A stretch of 63,023 bases of DNA from an uncultured Lachnospiraceae bacterium (GTDB lineage: Bacteria > Bacillota > Clostridia > Lachnospirales > Lachnospiraceae). The notes below the pieces were generated by a model that had not been told where the DNA came from, made no database searches, and saw nothing but the letters and a program-made list of their open reading frames with translations. Both the position numbers and the translations under genes were made by a program. The DNA lies in assembly GCA_902770965.1 (NCBI GenBank), contig CACXUY010000031.1, forward strand, positions 1-63,023, read 5' to 3'. Below, one piece after another: positions 1-8,527 of this stretch (position 1 is the stretch's first letter; the number at the start of each line of letters is the position of its first letter).

Positions 1-1012
1 CGGCGTATCTCCCGGAATCGCTATCATGTCTAGTCCGACAGAGCAGACACAGGTCATGGCTTCCAGCTTCTCCAGCGTCAGTGAACCTCTCTCGACTCCC
101 GCTATCATGCCTCTGTCCTCACTGACAGGGATAAATGCGCCGGACAGCCCTCCGACATAGGATGACGCCATGACGCCGCCCTTCTTTACCTGGTCGTTTA
201 AAAGCGCCAGTGCTGCGGTCGTGCCGGGAGCACCCACTGCCTCAAGGCCCATGGCCTCCAGAATATCCGCCACGCTGTCCCCGACCGCCGGAGTCGGGGC
301 CAATGAAAGGTCGATGATTCCGAAAGGCACGTTCAGCCTTGCCGCCGCCTCACGGGCGACCAGCTGCCCCACCCTCGTTATCTTGAAGGCTGTCTTCTTG
401 ACCGTCTCGCAAAGAACCTCAAAGTCCTCCCCCTTGATCTTCTCAAGCGCGGTCTTGACCACTCCGGGACCACTTACGCCGACATTTATAACGGAATCGC
501 CTTCCGTGACTCCGTGAAACGCGCCGGGCATCCATGTCCATTCCCGTCTTGGTCGAGCCGACACAAACTGAGCTGCACACCCTCTCCGTGTCGCGGAGCA
601 CTGCCGGGATCGATTCAATAAGCATCCTGTCCGCCGCAGTCATGCTCTTCTGTACAAGAGCGGTATAACCTCCAAGAAAATTTACCCCTATTTCCTTCGC
701 CGCCCTGTCCAGAGCCGCCGCGATCCGGTAAAAATCCTCAGGCGACTTGCATGCGGCTCCCACCAATGAAATGGGAGTCACGGAAACACGCTTGTTGACG
801 ATAGGGATGCCGTAATCCTTCGATATTTCCTCCCCGACCCTCACGAGATCTCTCGCCAGCCTTGTTATCTTGTCGTAGATGTTGTCACACGTTTTTTGAA
901 GACTGCTGTCAATACAGTCCAAGAGGCTGATGCCCATAGTAATAGTCCTGACATCAAGATTCTCCTGCTGTATCATCTGGTTGGTCTCATAGACCTCGCT
1001 GAACGTAATCAT
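1..1012 (-). pseudogene. UPF0210 (PFL family) protein, broken by an internal deletion/frameshift and cut by the window edge
   Basis: The first 163 codons from the ATG at 1012 (ribosome site GGAGG nearby) match the N-terminal part of the UPF0210/PFL family, up to the motif [11 protein letters not shown]. The frame then goes off into unrelated residues and ends at 443. From about position 530 down to 1 another minus frame is open and carries the family's central half, including [60 protein letters not shown] and [16 protein letters not shown]. Compared with what I know of the family, roughly 33-36 residues are missing at the junction, and the loss is not a multiple of three. The pairing with the downstream-lying UPF0237 ACT gene at 1297-1569 is the usual partner arrangement. 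Biochemical function is unknown. Either a real deletion or an assembly error is possible; the identity of the family is clear. Confidence 0.85.
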
Positions 1013-1095
1013 ATCAATAACCTCCTGTCAGAACCTGCCTTGAACTCTGCACTGATATTTGCGGTATAAGGCCTCAGATTTTATACACCCGATAT

Positions 1096-1207
1096 AGTAA
1101 ACATTCATAGCACGCCTGTGCTGCCACGACGTGTAGAAGTCGTTGCAGCATACATGCGTGTATGAATGCATCCCTATATGGCCACCCTGCTTCGCTTCTA
1201 AAGTAAT
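1096..1207 (-). repeat. R2 interspersed repeat, subtype A, copy 1
   Basis: The element runs between AGTAAAC and AAAGTAA and contains palindromic stretches such as GCATACATGCGTGTATG and GTGCTGCCACGAC. It matches, in opposite orientation, the copies at 18295-18430, 31992-32111 and 52002-52120. It lies between the UPF0237 gene and its UPF0210 partner. It is noncoding. Confidence 0.75.
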
Positions 1208-1211
1208 ACCC

Positions 1212-1317
1212 GAATCCTGTGCGCCTGGCAGATTTTTCTCAAACGCTGCATGATCTGGCTGATCATCTCCCGGATTCTATGCGTCCGGGAGTTTTTTCAA
1301 ATTCTGTGCATCTGGGA
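1212..1317 (-). repeat. Decayed tandem copies of the 3' end of the UPF0237 gene
   Basis: A unit of about 28 bp resembling the last codons of the ACT gene (AATTCTGTGCATCTGGGA on the + strand at 1300-1317) recurs at about 1272, 1241 and 1212 with increasing divergence. The copies would read like IFSQMHRI, ISQIMQRL and ICQAHRI in shifting frames, so they look like tandem duplications that started at the stop codon and then decayed. Confidence 0.6.
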
Positions 1318-1569
1318 AAATATCTCCGATTTCTGCAGCCTGATGCGCAGACCCATCTCCTCTCCGAGCCCGGCCATGACATCTGCCAGCTCGCCGGCCT
1401 TCATATCTGCCTTCGAGATGTCCACGATCATCATCATGTTGAAATATTCATCGACTATCGTCTGTGAAATGCTTCTTATGTTGACATTATGTGCCGCAAG
1501 GACGTTGCAGACGCCTGCGATAATACCTACCTTGTCCACTCCCACGACGGTGATAATTGCTCTTTCCAT
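1297..1569 (-). CDS. UPF0237 family ACT-domain protein
   Basis: This is a 90-residue single ACT-domain protein: MERAIITVVGVDKVGIIAGV starts the first beta strand and ligand loop, and the protein ends in the family's typical FSQMHRI tail. The chosen ATG at 1569 has AGGAGG immediately upstream; an in-frame upstream codon at 1599 would overlap walJ and has no ribosome site. The family is a small regulatory-type ACT protein that is commonly encoded next to UPF0210, here in the order UPF0237 then UPF0210 on the minus strand. Ligand unknown. The gene follows walJ by 26 bp, so the two may be cotranscribed. Confidence 0.9.
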   Translation of the reverse strand: MERAIITVVGVDKVGIIAGVCNVLAAHNVNIRSISQTIVDEYFNMMMIVDISKADMKAGELADVMAGLGEEMGLRIRLQKSEIFSQMHRI

Positions 1570-1595
1570 TACAGCCTCCTGATAAATATATTCCT

Positions 1596-2387
1596 TCACA
1601 CTTCCATAACCACGGACATCTTCTCCCTCGGAGCTACGGCAATACGGATTCCCATATATTGGGGAGCTTCATCCTCGATCGTCTGCCTGACTGTCAGCGC
1701 AGCCAGCTCGACCATATTGTTTTCCTTGCTAAGATGTCCCAGCATCACCTGCTTCAAGCCCTCGTGCGCGATCCTTGCCAGCAGTCCTCCGGCCGCGTCG
1801 TTCGACAAATGCCCTCTGTCCGACCTTATCCGCTGCTTTAACTGATACGGATAAGGTCCCGCCTCAAGCATACGGACATCATGGTTAGCCTCAAGCAAAA
1901 TGGCATCAAGCCCGCTTAAATTCCTGACCGTATAATCGTTGTAGGTGCCAAGATCCGTCGCCACGGCAGCTTTTCGGCCGCCTGCCTCTATTCGATAGGC
2001 AACCGGTTCCGCCGCGTCGTGATCAATGCCAAACGGGCAAAAAGTCAGCTCGCCCAGGCTGAAGCTGCTGTCCGCTTCTATCTGGTAAAATATATCCTCC
2101 GGCATTTTTCCAAGCGAGCAGTCTGCTTTCACGGCAGCTATAGTCCCTGAAGTCCCATATACAGGTATGCAGCGTTTCCTCTCAAGAACACCTAATCCCT
2201 TGATATGATCCTTGTGTTCGTGGGTCATCATCACTGCGTCTATGTCCGAAATGGTGAGACCCAGCTCGGACAAGCCCTGCGTTATCTTTTTGTATGATAT
2301 ACCGGCATCAATAAGCACCCGGCTGTTTCCTTCTGCGACCAGGGTACAGTTGCCGCTGCTGCCGCTGGCCAAAGTCTCAACTATCAT
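1596..2387 (-). CDS. walJ: WalJ/YycJ-type MBL-fold metallohydrolase
   Basis: The 263-residue protein has the metallo-beta-lactamase fold signatures ETLASGSSGNC at the N terminus, THEHKDHIKG (the HxHxDH metal site), LLEANHD (second metal site) and GHLS near the C terminus. Length and motif spacing fit the YycJ/WalJ family, thought to be an exonuclease or DNA-repair-linked hydrolase in Firmicutes. In Bacillus the family gene lies in the walRK operon; no two-component genes are present here, so the operon link has been lost. The ATG at 2387 is preceded by GGGAGA. Confidence 0.9.
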   Translation of the reverse strand: MIVETLASGSSGNCTLVAEGNSRVLIDAGISYKKITQGLSELGLTISDIDAVMMTHEHKDHIKGLGVLERKRCIPVYGTSGTIAAVKADCSLGKMPEDIFYQIEADSSFSLGELTFCPFGIDHDAAEPVAYRIEAGGRKAAVATDLGTYNDYTVRNLSGLDAILLEANHDVRMLEAGPYPYQLKQRIRSDRGHLSNDAAGGLLARIAHEGLKQVMLGHLSKENNMVELAALTVRQTIEDEAPQYMGIRIAVAPREKMSVVMEV

Positions 2388-2460
2388 TCTCCCATTTCCT
2401 TCTTGTTTGTGCAGCCGTGATGAATTTCACAGCATCACTTTTCTTCGATATTTTGTAATT

Positions 2461-2616
2461 ATTCAGCGCCCCAAGATAGCTGTTAGAATACAGGACGAAG
2501 TGCTTGCGCTTCGGACGTATTATAACAGTTATCTTGGGGCGGGCAAGGCGCGCAGCGCCTCTGACCGCCCCCGCAACGAGGGATGCGCAGCATCCCGAGT
2601 CTATGGTGCTGAATAG
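2461..2616 (+). repeat. R1 interspersed palindromic repeat, full copy (a)
   Basis: The element is bounded by inverted ends ATTCAGC and GCTGAAT. Inside are a long imperfect inverted repeat (CCCCAAGATAGCTGTTA near 2469 against TAACAGTTATCTTGGGG ending 2539), a GGCGCGCAGCGCC hairpin, and GGGATGC-GCA-GCATCCC. Related copies occur at 8345, 9674, 14170, 23147, 27120 and 32121. It is noncoding and fills the gap between coaE and walJ. Confidence 0.85.
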
Positions 2617-2660
2617 TAGCGATTTTTTGGAATAAATACAATATGGTACGAGCAAATATA

Positions 2661-3506
2661 TCAGACGTCGTCAACAATCTTCAGCGCATTGACAAGCGCG
2701 TCCAGCTGACTCTCAGTATCCTCCAGGCTTCCGCCATTATCGATAACAGCGTCCGCCATCGCCGCAAATTCCTTGTCACTTCTCTGACTGGAAATAATGC
2801 CGATGCATTTTTCTCTGGTGTATCCGCGTCCGTCCATAAGGCGTTTTATCCTGGCTTCGAGAGAAGCGGTAACGACCCAGAGCTTATCGCAAAAATCCAG
2901 CATCCCGGCTTCCTTCGGGAGAGCAGCCTCCAGAACTGCCAGACGGAGCCCTTTACATAAATCAGCCTCGCGTCTGCTTTGCCGATCATCCTGCTCCGCA
3001 TCCACCTTCTCAGCTTCAGCCTTTCCTTCCGTTGACTGTCCCGGTCTCGCGGAATCGCTGATCAACTGCCATGCTTCCCGCCCGGCTTCAGCCTTCTCAG
3101 CTTCAGCCTTTCCTTCCGTTGACTGTCCCGGTTTCGCGGAACCGCTGTCCACATACTGATTTTCTTTCTGCTGTGCGCCCCGCTCTCTCCATGCCGCAAG
3201 CCGTCTCGCGATCTCCATCCTGATGGCGGGATGAGCCATCTCGTTCAGGGCTTTTAACTTGTCTTTGTCGGAAAATACTATCTCTCCGAGCTTTTTCCTG
3301 TCAATCTCTCCTGACGCATCGAGTATTTCCTCTCCAAAAAAAGCCACTTCCTTGCGGTAAAGCATTTCTCCCCGCTTCATGAGGTCGTGACCGACAGCAT
3401 CCGCCTCTATGATCTCGGCCTCATATTTATCCCTCAAAATGCCAAGCACGGTGCTCTTTCCTGTCCCGATGCCCCCTATTATCCCTATGACATATTCCTT
3501 ATCCAT
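2661..3506 (-). CDS. coaE: Dephospho-CoA kinase with a repetitive hydrophilic insertion
   Basis: Catalyses the last step of coenzyme A synthesis, phosphorylation of dephospho-CoA. The P-loop GIIGGIGTGKSTV lies at residues 7-19, followed by EADAVGHDLM, VVFSDK-like and AHPAIR motifs, then VLEAALPKEAGMLDFCDKLWVV and the C-terminal RIKRLMDGRGYT. The protein is about 281 residues against about 200 for the family. The surplus is an insertion at residues 108-183, rich in E, K, A, S and Q, containing two copies of GQSTEGKAEAEK within an 84-bp DNA repeat. It sits between the lid helix and the strand carrying VLEAAL, so probably on a surface loop. The ATG at 3506 fits the family N terminus; an in-frame ATG at 3533 is possible. 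It lies downstream of polA. Confidence 0.93.
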   Translation of the reverse strand: MDKEYVIGIIGGIGTGKSTVLGILRDKYEAEIIEADAVGHDLMKRGEMLYRKEVAFFGEEILDASGEIDRKKLGEIVFSDKDKLKALNEMAHPAIRMEIARRLAAWRERGAQQKENQYVDSGSAKPGQSTEGKAEAEKAEAGREAWQLISDSARPGQSTEGKAEAEKVDAEQDDRQSRREADLCKGLRLAVLEAALPKEAGMLDFCDKLWVVTASLEARIKRLMDGRGYTREKCIGIISSQRSDKEFAAMADAVIDNGGSLEDTESQLDALVNALKIVDDV

Positions 3507-3533
3507 TTTTCTTCGATACTGATGACGTGCCAT

Positions 3534-3719
3534 CTGTCATCAAAATTACACGGTTATTTCCGCATTTACAGCGCTTTCATCCGGTTATTGTCCATCGCGA
3601 ACCACATGACAAATGCAGCATCCATCCCGCGTTATTTCGCTTCCATCCGGTTACTGTCAATCACATGTCCACCACAGCCCCCCCCGAAGTCACATGACTA
3701 TCGCGGCATCCATCCTGTG
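3534..3719 (-). repeat. Decayed tandem copies of the polA 3' end
   Basis: The last codons of polA (TTATTTCGCTTCCATCC on the + strand at 3720) recur at about 3634-3650, and as GCGCTTTCATCCGGTTATTG at about 3573. Flanking sequence (GCATCCATCC before, TCACATG after) is repeated with them. No gene is present in this spacer. Confidence 0.7.
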
Positions 3720-6653
3720 TTATTTCGCTTCCATCCAGTTGCCGCCGCTGTGGACTTCGACGACCAGCGGAACCGCCAGGCTCGCCGCAGCTGTCATTTC
3801 CTGCTCAAGTATCTTCCCGGCAAGCTCAGCTTCGTCAGCCGGAGCCTCGATCAGCAGCTCATCGTGAACCTGCAGTACGATACGGGCATCGAGCTTCTCT
3901 TTACGAAGCCGCCTGTCCACGCGCAGCATCGCGATCTTCATGATGTCTGCAGCGGTGCCCTGAATAGGACTGTTCATGGCGACGCGCTCGCCAAATGACC
4001 TCATATTAAAATTGGAGGACTTTATCTCCGGCACCGGCCGCCTTCTCCCATACAGGGTCTCAACAAATCCTTGCTGTCTCGCCTTCGCCACCTGACTGTC
4101 CAGGAATGCTTTCACGCCGGGATAGGTCGCGAAATATCGCTGTATATAATCGGCGGCTTCCTGCCTTGTGATGGACAGGCCTTCGCTGAGACCAAAGGAG
4201 CTGATGCCGTAGACGATCCCGAAATTTACTGCCTTCGCGTTGCGCCGAAGCTCGGGCGTCACATCCTCAAGAGGAACGTGGAAAACCTGAGACGCAGTGA
4301 TCGCATGTATGTCCCTTGCCTCGTTGTAGGCGGATATCAGCCTCTCATCCTGCGACATAGCCGCCAGAATCCTCAGCTCTATCTGGCTGTAATCCGCATC
4401 TACGAAGACGCAGCCGTCCTCCGGCACGAACATAGCGCGTATCTCACGCCCCAGGTCTGTGCGAACAGGGATATTCTGAAGGTTAGGCTCTGTGCTGCTG
4501 ATGCGTCCGGTAGCCGTCACCGTCTGATTAAATGTGCCTCTGATGCGCCCATCTTCATCTATATAGTTTCTCAGGCCATCCGCGTAAGTAGATTTCAGCT
4601 TCGCATGCGTCCTGTATTCCAAAATCTGGCTTATGACCGGGACAAATGGAGCGAGCTTCTCCAACACGTCCGCCGCAGTCGAATAACCCGTCTTTGTCTT
4701 TTTGCCTCCGGGCAGTGCCATCTCTTCAAAGAGCACCTCGCCCAGCTGCTTTGGAGAATTGATGTTGAATTTATGCCCCGCCTGTTCGTATATGTCCGCC
4801 TCAAGCTCCTCTATCCTCTCGCTCATGCTGCGTCCATATTCCTCAAGCGCCGCGCCATCGACACGTATTCCGGCCTTTTCCATCCTGTCGAGACTGAAAA
4901 TGAGGGGCATCTCTATTTCATAAAACAGCTTGTCCATGCCAAGCTCCGCAAGCTTCGATGTCAACAGCGGCGCAGCCGAAAATGGCACGGCAGCCGCGCA
5001 GCGGGCGAGCATCTCAAGCCCGTCTCTTCCTATGTCCTTCGGCCTCGTCTTACCTACGATCTCCTTCTCTGCAGGCAGCATCTCCCCAAGGAAATCCACC
5101 GCGACATCGTCCCATCCATAGCTATGCTTCAAAGGATTTATCAAATATGCCGCGACGCTGACATCCAGCCATCGTGAGTCTTCTTTGAAAGGAAGGACTT
5201 TCAGCATATCCTTGAGATTCAGGGCTGCCAGATGCTCGGCTTTCTCCGCAGCCTTCTCTAGCAGCGGAAGCAGATCAAAGGCTTCTATCACCGTATCGGG
5301 AATAAATATTGCTTTTTGCCCATCACATACAGCGGTTCCAAGATAAGTATCCGCCACGTTCACGGACTGAATAGCAACCATAGTATTCCGCGGCCGGCCA
5401 AGCGATAGGTCTTGCGGCTGGTCTTGCGATTGGTTTTGAGGCTGGTCTTGCGGCTGGTCTTGCGGCTGGTCTTGCGGCTGGTCTTGCGATTGGTTTTGAG
5501 GCTGGTCTTGTCGCCGGTCTTGCGATAGGTCTTGCGGCTGCCTGTCCTGTCTGCCTTGCTCCAGCCTTTGCGCCAGCTTCTCCAGCTCTGCTTTGGCTTC
5601 GGACACGTCAGCCACTATCCTGACCGGACATGCTCCCGCTGACAAGAATCCTCCCTCTTCACCGTGGCTTACAGCCTCAGAACCGCCTTGAGTACCCGTT
5701 TCATATTCCGCCCCGGCTTGGCTCTTGATCCCGGCAGAACCCTCATTCACCGAGCCGACGCCGGAACCATCAGAGGACTTCGATATATTCGAAAAACGCC
5801 GCAGAAAAGATTTCATGCCCAAGGTCTTTATGAATTCATATGCTTTTTCCGTATATGGACTGGTGAACGCGGCATTTTCATAGTCAAAATCCACCGGCGC
5901 GTCCTGACAGATCCGGGCAAGCTTCAGGCTGAGAAGGGCAAGCTCTTTGTTCGCCTCGAGATTTTTCTTCGCTCTCGGTGGTTTCACCTCATCCAGGCTT
6001 TCATACACACCATCTACGCTGTGATATGCCTGAATAAGGGCAGTTCCCGTCTTCTCACCTATGCCGGGCACACCGGGAATATTGTCCGACGAGTCGCCCA
6101 TAAGTGCCTTAAGCTCGATGAATTCCTCAGGCGTGACGCCATAGGTCTCCTTCACATCGTCCGCGAAATAATTCTCATATATTGTCTGTCCTTTTTTCGT
6201 CTTGGGTATGCAGATACGCACCTTTTCGGAAGCCAGCTGCAGCAGATCGCGGTCGCCGGATAAGATGACCACATCGAGGCCTTCTCTCTCTGAACGGGCC
6301 GCTATTGTGCCGAGTATGTCGTCAGCCTCGTACCCCGGAAGCTCCAGCACCGGTATCCCGCAGGCTTTCAGCAGATCCTTAGTGAGCGGGACCTGTTCAT
6401 GCAGCTCTTCCGGCATGCCCTTGCGTGTTCCTTTATAATCCGAATACATATCATGACGAAATGTCGGTTCCCTGCGGTCAAACGCGACCGCAAGATAACC
6501 CGGCTTCTCATCATCGAGAACCTTGAATAATATATTAAGGAAACCGTACACGGCGTTAGTATGCCTTCCTTGTGAGTCCGTCATCTCAGGGATGGCATAG
6601 AATGCGCGGTTCAGGATGCTATGTCCATCCACAAGAACGATTTTTCCGTTCAT
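3720..6653 (-). CDS. polA: DNA polymerase I
   Basis: The 977-residue protein carries an N-terminal 5' nuclease domain (GKIVLVDGHSILNRAFYA, GYEADDILGT, ILSGDRDLLQL, GVPGIGEKTG), a degenerate 3'-5' exonuclease domain, and a C-terminal polymerase domain with motif A DADYSQIELR (about residue 755), motif B RRNAKAVNFGIVYG (about 810) and motif C VHDELLIE (about 930). The proofreading DxE residues are not visible (the strand reads MVAIQSVNVADTY), so proofreading is probably absent, as in Bacillus and Taq enzymes. Between nuclease and exo domains, about residues 369-419, a QDQP repeat encoded by a 12-bp tandem unit forms an unusual linker. The ATG at 6653 has GGAGG 8 nt upstream; the in-frame ATG at 6668 overlaps that site. 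coaE follows. Confidence 0.97.
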   Translation of the reverse strand: MNGKIVLVDGHSILNRAFYAIPEMTDSQGRHTNAVYGFLNILFKVLDDEKPGYLAVAFDRREPTFRHDMYSDYKGTRKGMPEELHEQVPLTKDLLKACGIPVLELPGYEADDILGTIAARSEREGLDVVILSGDRDLLQLASEKVRICIPKTKKGQTIYENYFADDVKETYGVTPEEFIELKALMGDSSDNIPGVPGIGEKTGTALIQAYHSVDGVYESLDEVKPPRAKKNLEANKELALLSLKLARICQDAPVDFDYENAAFTSPYTEKAYEFIKTLGMKSFLRRFSNISKSSDGSGVGSVNEGSAGIKSQAGAEYETGTQGGSEAVSHGEEGGFLSAGACPVRIVADVSEAKAELEKLAQRLEQGRQDRQPQDLSQDRRQDQPQNQSQDQPQDQPQDQPQDQPQNQSQDQPQDLSLGRPRNTMVAIQSVNVADTYLGTAVCDGQKAIFIPDTVIEAFDLLPLLEKAAEKAEHLAALNLKDMLKVLPFKEDSRWLDVSVAAYLINPLKHSYGWDDVAVDFLGEMLPAEKEIVGKTRPKDIGRDGLEMLARCAAAVPFSAAPLLTSKLAELGMDKLFYEIEMPLIFSLDRMEKAGIRVDGAALEEYGRSMSERIEELEADIYEQAGHKFNINSPKQLGEVLFEEMALPGGKKTKTGYSTAADVLEKLAPFVPVISQILEYRTHAKLKSTYADGLRNYIDEDGRIRGTFNQTVTATGRISSTEPNLQNIPVRTDLGREIRAMFVPEDGCVFVDADYSQIELRILAAMSQDERLISAYNEARDIHAITASQVFHVPLEDVTPELRRNAKAVNFGIVYGISSFGLSEGLSITRQEAADYIQRYFATYPGVKAFLDSQVAKARQQGFVETLYGRRRPVPEIKSSNFNMRSFGERVAMNSPIQGTAADIMKIAMLRVDRRLRKEKLDARIVLQVHDELLIEAPADEAELAGKILEQEMTAAASLAVPLVVEVHSGGNWMEAK
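5395..5546 (-). repeat. 12-bp tandem repeat within polA
   Basis: The + strand unit GGTCTTGCGGCT and close variants repeat about ten times, encoding QDQP/QNQS/QDLS blocks in the interdomain linker. The reading frame is kept because the unit is a multiple of three. Confidence 0.85.
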
Positions 6654-6851
6654 ATCATTTCCCTCCACTTCAATACTGCCTTCATAATATCCTGTTCAAG
6701 CACTCCCATGTGCCATACGCATTATCTATTCTCCGATATCAATGGCTATATATTGAGGCAATGTATTCGCTACTACACTTTATCATGATTTCAGCTTTCA
6801 TTCAAGTGACAGCTCCCAACATCATGCTTTCATTCCATTCATATTATCAGC

Positions 6852-6880
6852 TTGCTATGAAGAAGTAGATAGGTTAAAAT
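6852..6880 (+). promoter_or_regulatory. Predicted sigma-A promoter for the MATE gene
   Basis: TTGCTA at 6852-6857 and TAAAAT at 6875-6880 are separated by exactly 17 bp. The spacer between polA and the MATE gene holds no other feature I can support. Confidence 0.55.
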
Positions 6881-6952
6881 GTAACCTGATGACCGGCCTG
6901 CCAATCAACCTGCCGACCACGGACGGCAGTTCCTTTATTTAGAGGTTACACC

Positions 6953-8329
6953 ATGACTATAGATCCTGAAGTACAGCGCCAGCGGATGTTGACCACGCCA
7001 ATCCCGAAACTGATATGCACTCTCGCTATCCCTACGACGGCATCGCAGCTTATCTCCACCATCTACAATACCGCGGACACATATTTCGTCTCTCAGATCG
7101 GTACGAGCGCGTCTGCCGCAGTCGGAGTGGTGTTCGCCTTAATGTCCATTATCCAGGCTCTGGGTTTTGGCCTCGGCATGGGCGCGAGCAGCCTTATCAG
7201 CCGCCGCCTGGGAGCGAAACAGAACGATGAGGCGAACAAATACGCCAGCTCCGCGGTCGCTGCGGCATTCGTGGCCGGCTGCACGGTCATGATTATTGGA
7301 CTTACGATGCTGAACCCTCTCATGAGACTTTTGGGTTCGACCGAGACCATGCTGCCTTACTCGGCGTCTTACGGAAGGATCATTCTGATGGGAGCGCCTG
7401 TCATGTGCGTCGCGTTTACACTCAACGGCATCCTCCGCGCGGAGGGCGAGGCCTTCCTGGCAATGTGGGGGCTGTGCACCGGCGGCATCCTTAACATGAT
7501 ACTCGATCCGATCTTCATATTCAGCTTCCACATGGGCATCGCCGGCGCAGCTCTTGCGACGGTGCTGAGCCAGTTCATCAGCTTCATCATCCTCGCGAGC
7601 TTCTTCGTCAGGGGCAAGAGCATAGTCCTGCTCAAACCCAGGAGCATCAGTGGCAAAGCGTCAGATTATGTGCTGATCGTGACCACAGGCGCGCCCACCT
7701 TCACTCGTCAGGGACTCGCAAGCCTTGCATCTGCCATGCTGAACGTAGCAGCCTCAGCCTTCGGCGATGCCGCCGTGGCCGCTGTCACCATTTCCAACAA
7801 GATATACCTTCTCGTGAGGAATATCATCATCGGAATCGGCCAGGGTTTCCAGCCGGTCGCGGGTTACAACTATGGAGCGAAGAATTATCGCCGGACCAGG
7901 GAAGCATTCTGGTTTGCAACCAAGCTTGGCACTGTCATAAATATCATCGCAACTGTTATAATCAGCATGAACGCGCCTGCCGTGATCACCTGGTTCCGCA
8001 ACGACCCTGATGTCATAAAGATAGGAACACGGGCCCTGTATTTTGCCTGCGCAGTCATGCCATTCATGGCATTTTCCACATATGTGAATCAGGTTTTCCA
8101 GTGCATCGGTCTGAGAATACCCGCCACGTTCCTCGCAAGCTGCCGTCAGGGAGTGTGCTTCGTGCCCCTCGCCCTGACATTGCCGCGCATCCTCGGTCTG
8201 ACGGGAGTAGAGATGCTTCAGCCCGGAGCCGACCTGCTCACATTCTTCATCGCGGTGCCCTTCCTGATACATCTCTTCAGCCATCAGTTGAGCCTGCAGG
8301 CTGATGTTAACGCAGACCACATTACATAA
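6953..8329 (+). CDS. MATE-family multidrug/sodium antiporter
   Basis: A 458-residue integral membrane protein with about twelve hydrophobic segments. Motifs typical of MATE exporters are IPTTASQLISTIYNTADTYF near residue 25, GMGASSLISRRLGA, GILRAEGE, GGILNMILDPIFIF and IGIGQGFQPVAGYNYGA near 300. The family exports cationic compounds or drugs using Na+ or H+ gradients; substrate cannot be read from sequence. It is divergent from polA, monocistronic, and ends just before an R1 fragment and a terminator. GAGGT lies upstream of the ATG. Confidence 0.92.
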   Translation: MTIDPEVQRQRMLTTPIPKLICTLAIPTTASQLISTIYNTADTYFVSQIGTSASAAVGVVFALMSIIQALGFGLGMGASSLISRRLGAKQNDEANKYASSAVAAAFVAGCTVMIIGLTMLNPLMRLLGSTETMLPYSASYGRIILMGAPVMCVAFTLNGILRAEGEAFLAMWGLCTGGILNMILDPIFIFSFHMGIAGAALATVLSQFISFIILASFFVRGKSIVLLKPRSISGKASDYVLIVTTGAPTFTRQGLASLASAMLNVAASAFGDAAVAAVTISNKIYLLVRNIIIGIGQGFQPVAGYNYGAKNYRRTREAFWFATKLGTVINIIATVIISMNAPAVITWFRNDPDVIKIGTRALYFACAVMPFMAFSTYVNQVFQCIGLRIPATFLASCRQGVCFVPLALTLPRILGLTGVEMLQPGADLLTFFIAVPFLIHLFSHQLSLQADVNADHIT

Positions 8330-8344
8330 ATATTCCGTAACTAA

Positions 8345-8400
8345 TTCAGCACCCCAGACTCGTGATGCCGCGCATCCCTCGTTTGTGGAGCGGGCAGGGG
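8345..8400 (-). repeat. R1 repeat, partial copy (b)
   Basis: Only the right-hand part of R1 is present, inverted: ATTCAGCACCCCAGACTC, then the GATGC...GCATCCC hairpin region, ending after TGTGGAGCGG. It lies directly after the MATE stop codon. Confidence 0.75.
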
Positions 8401-8461
8401 AAAACGCAATCGAGAATTGCTTTTTCGTCAGCAATACACAAATCGAACCAAACTGCCTCTT

Positions 8462-8502
8462 AAGGCCGCCATCGACTGAAACCACAGTAGATGGCGGCCT
8501 TT
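8462..8502. terminator. Bidirectional intrinsic terminator between the MATE and sortase genes
   Basis: Perfect stem AAGGCCGCCATC / GATGGCGGCCTT with a 16-nt loop, flanked by T or A on both sides, between two convergent genes. Confidence 0.85.
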
Positions 8503-8527
8503 GCTGCACCCATAAGAAACGCTTCCT

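Noticed and set aside
4071..5177. Long + strand open frame opposite polA
   Set aside because: It is antisense to strongly conserved polymerase motifs, has no ribosome site and no recognisable protein; a GC-driven shadow.
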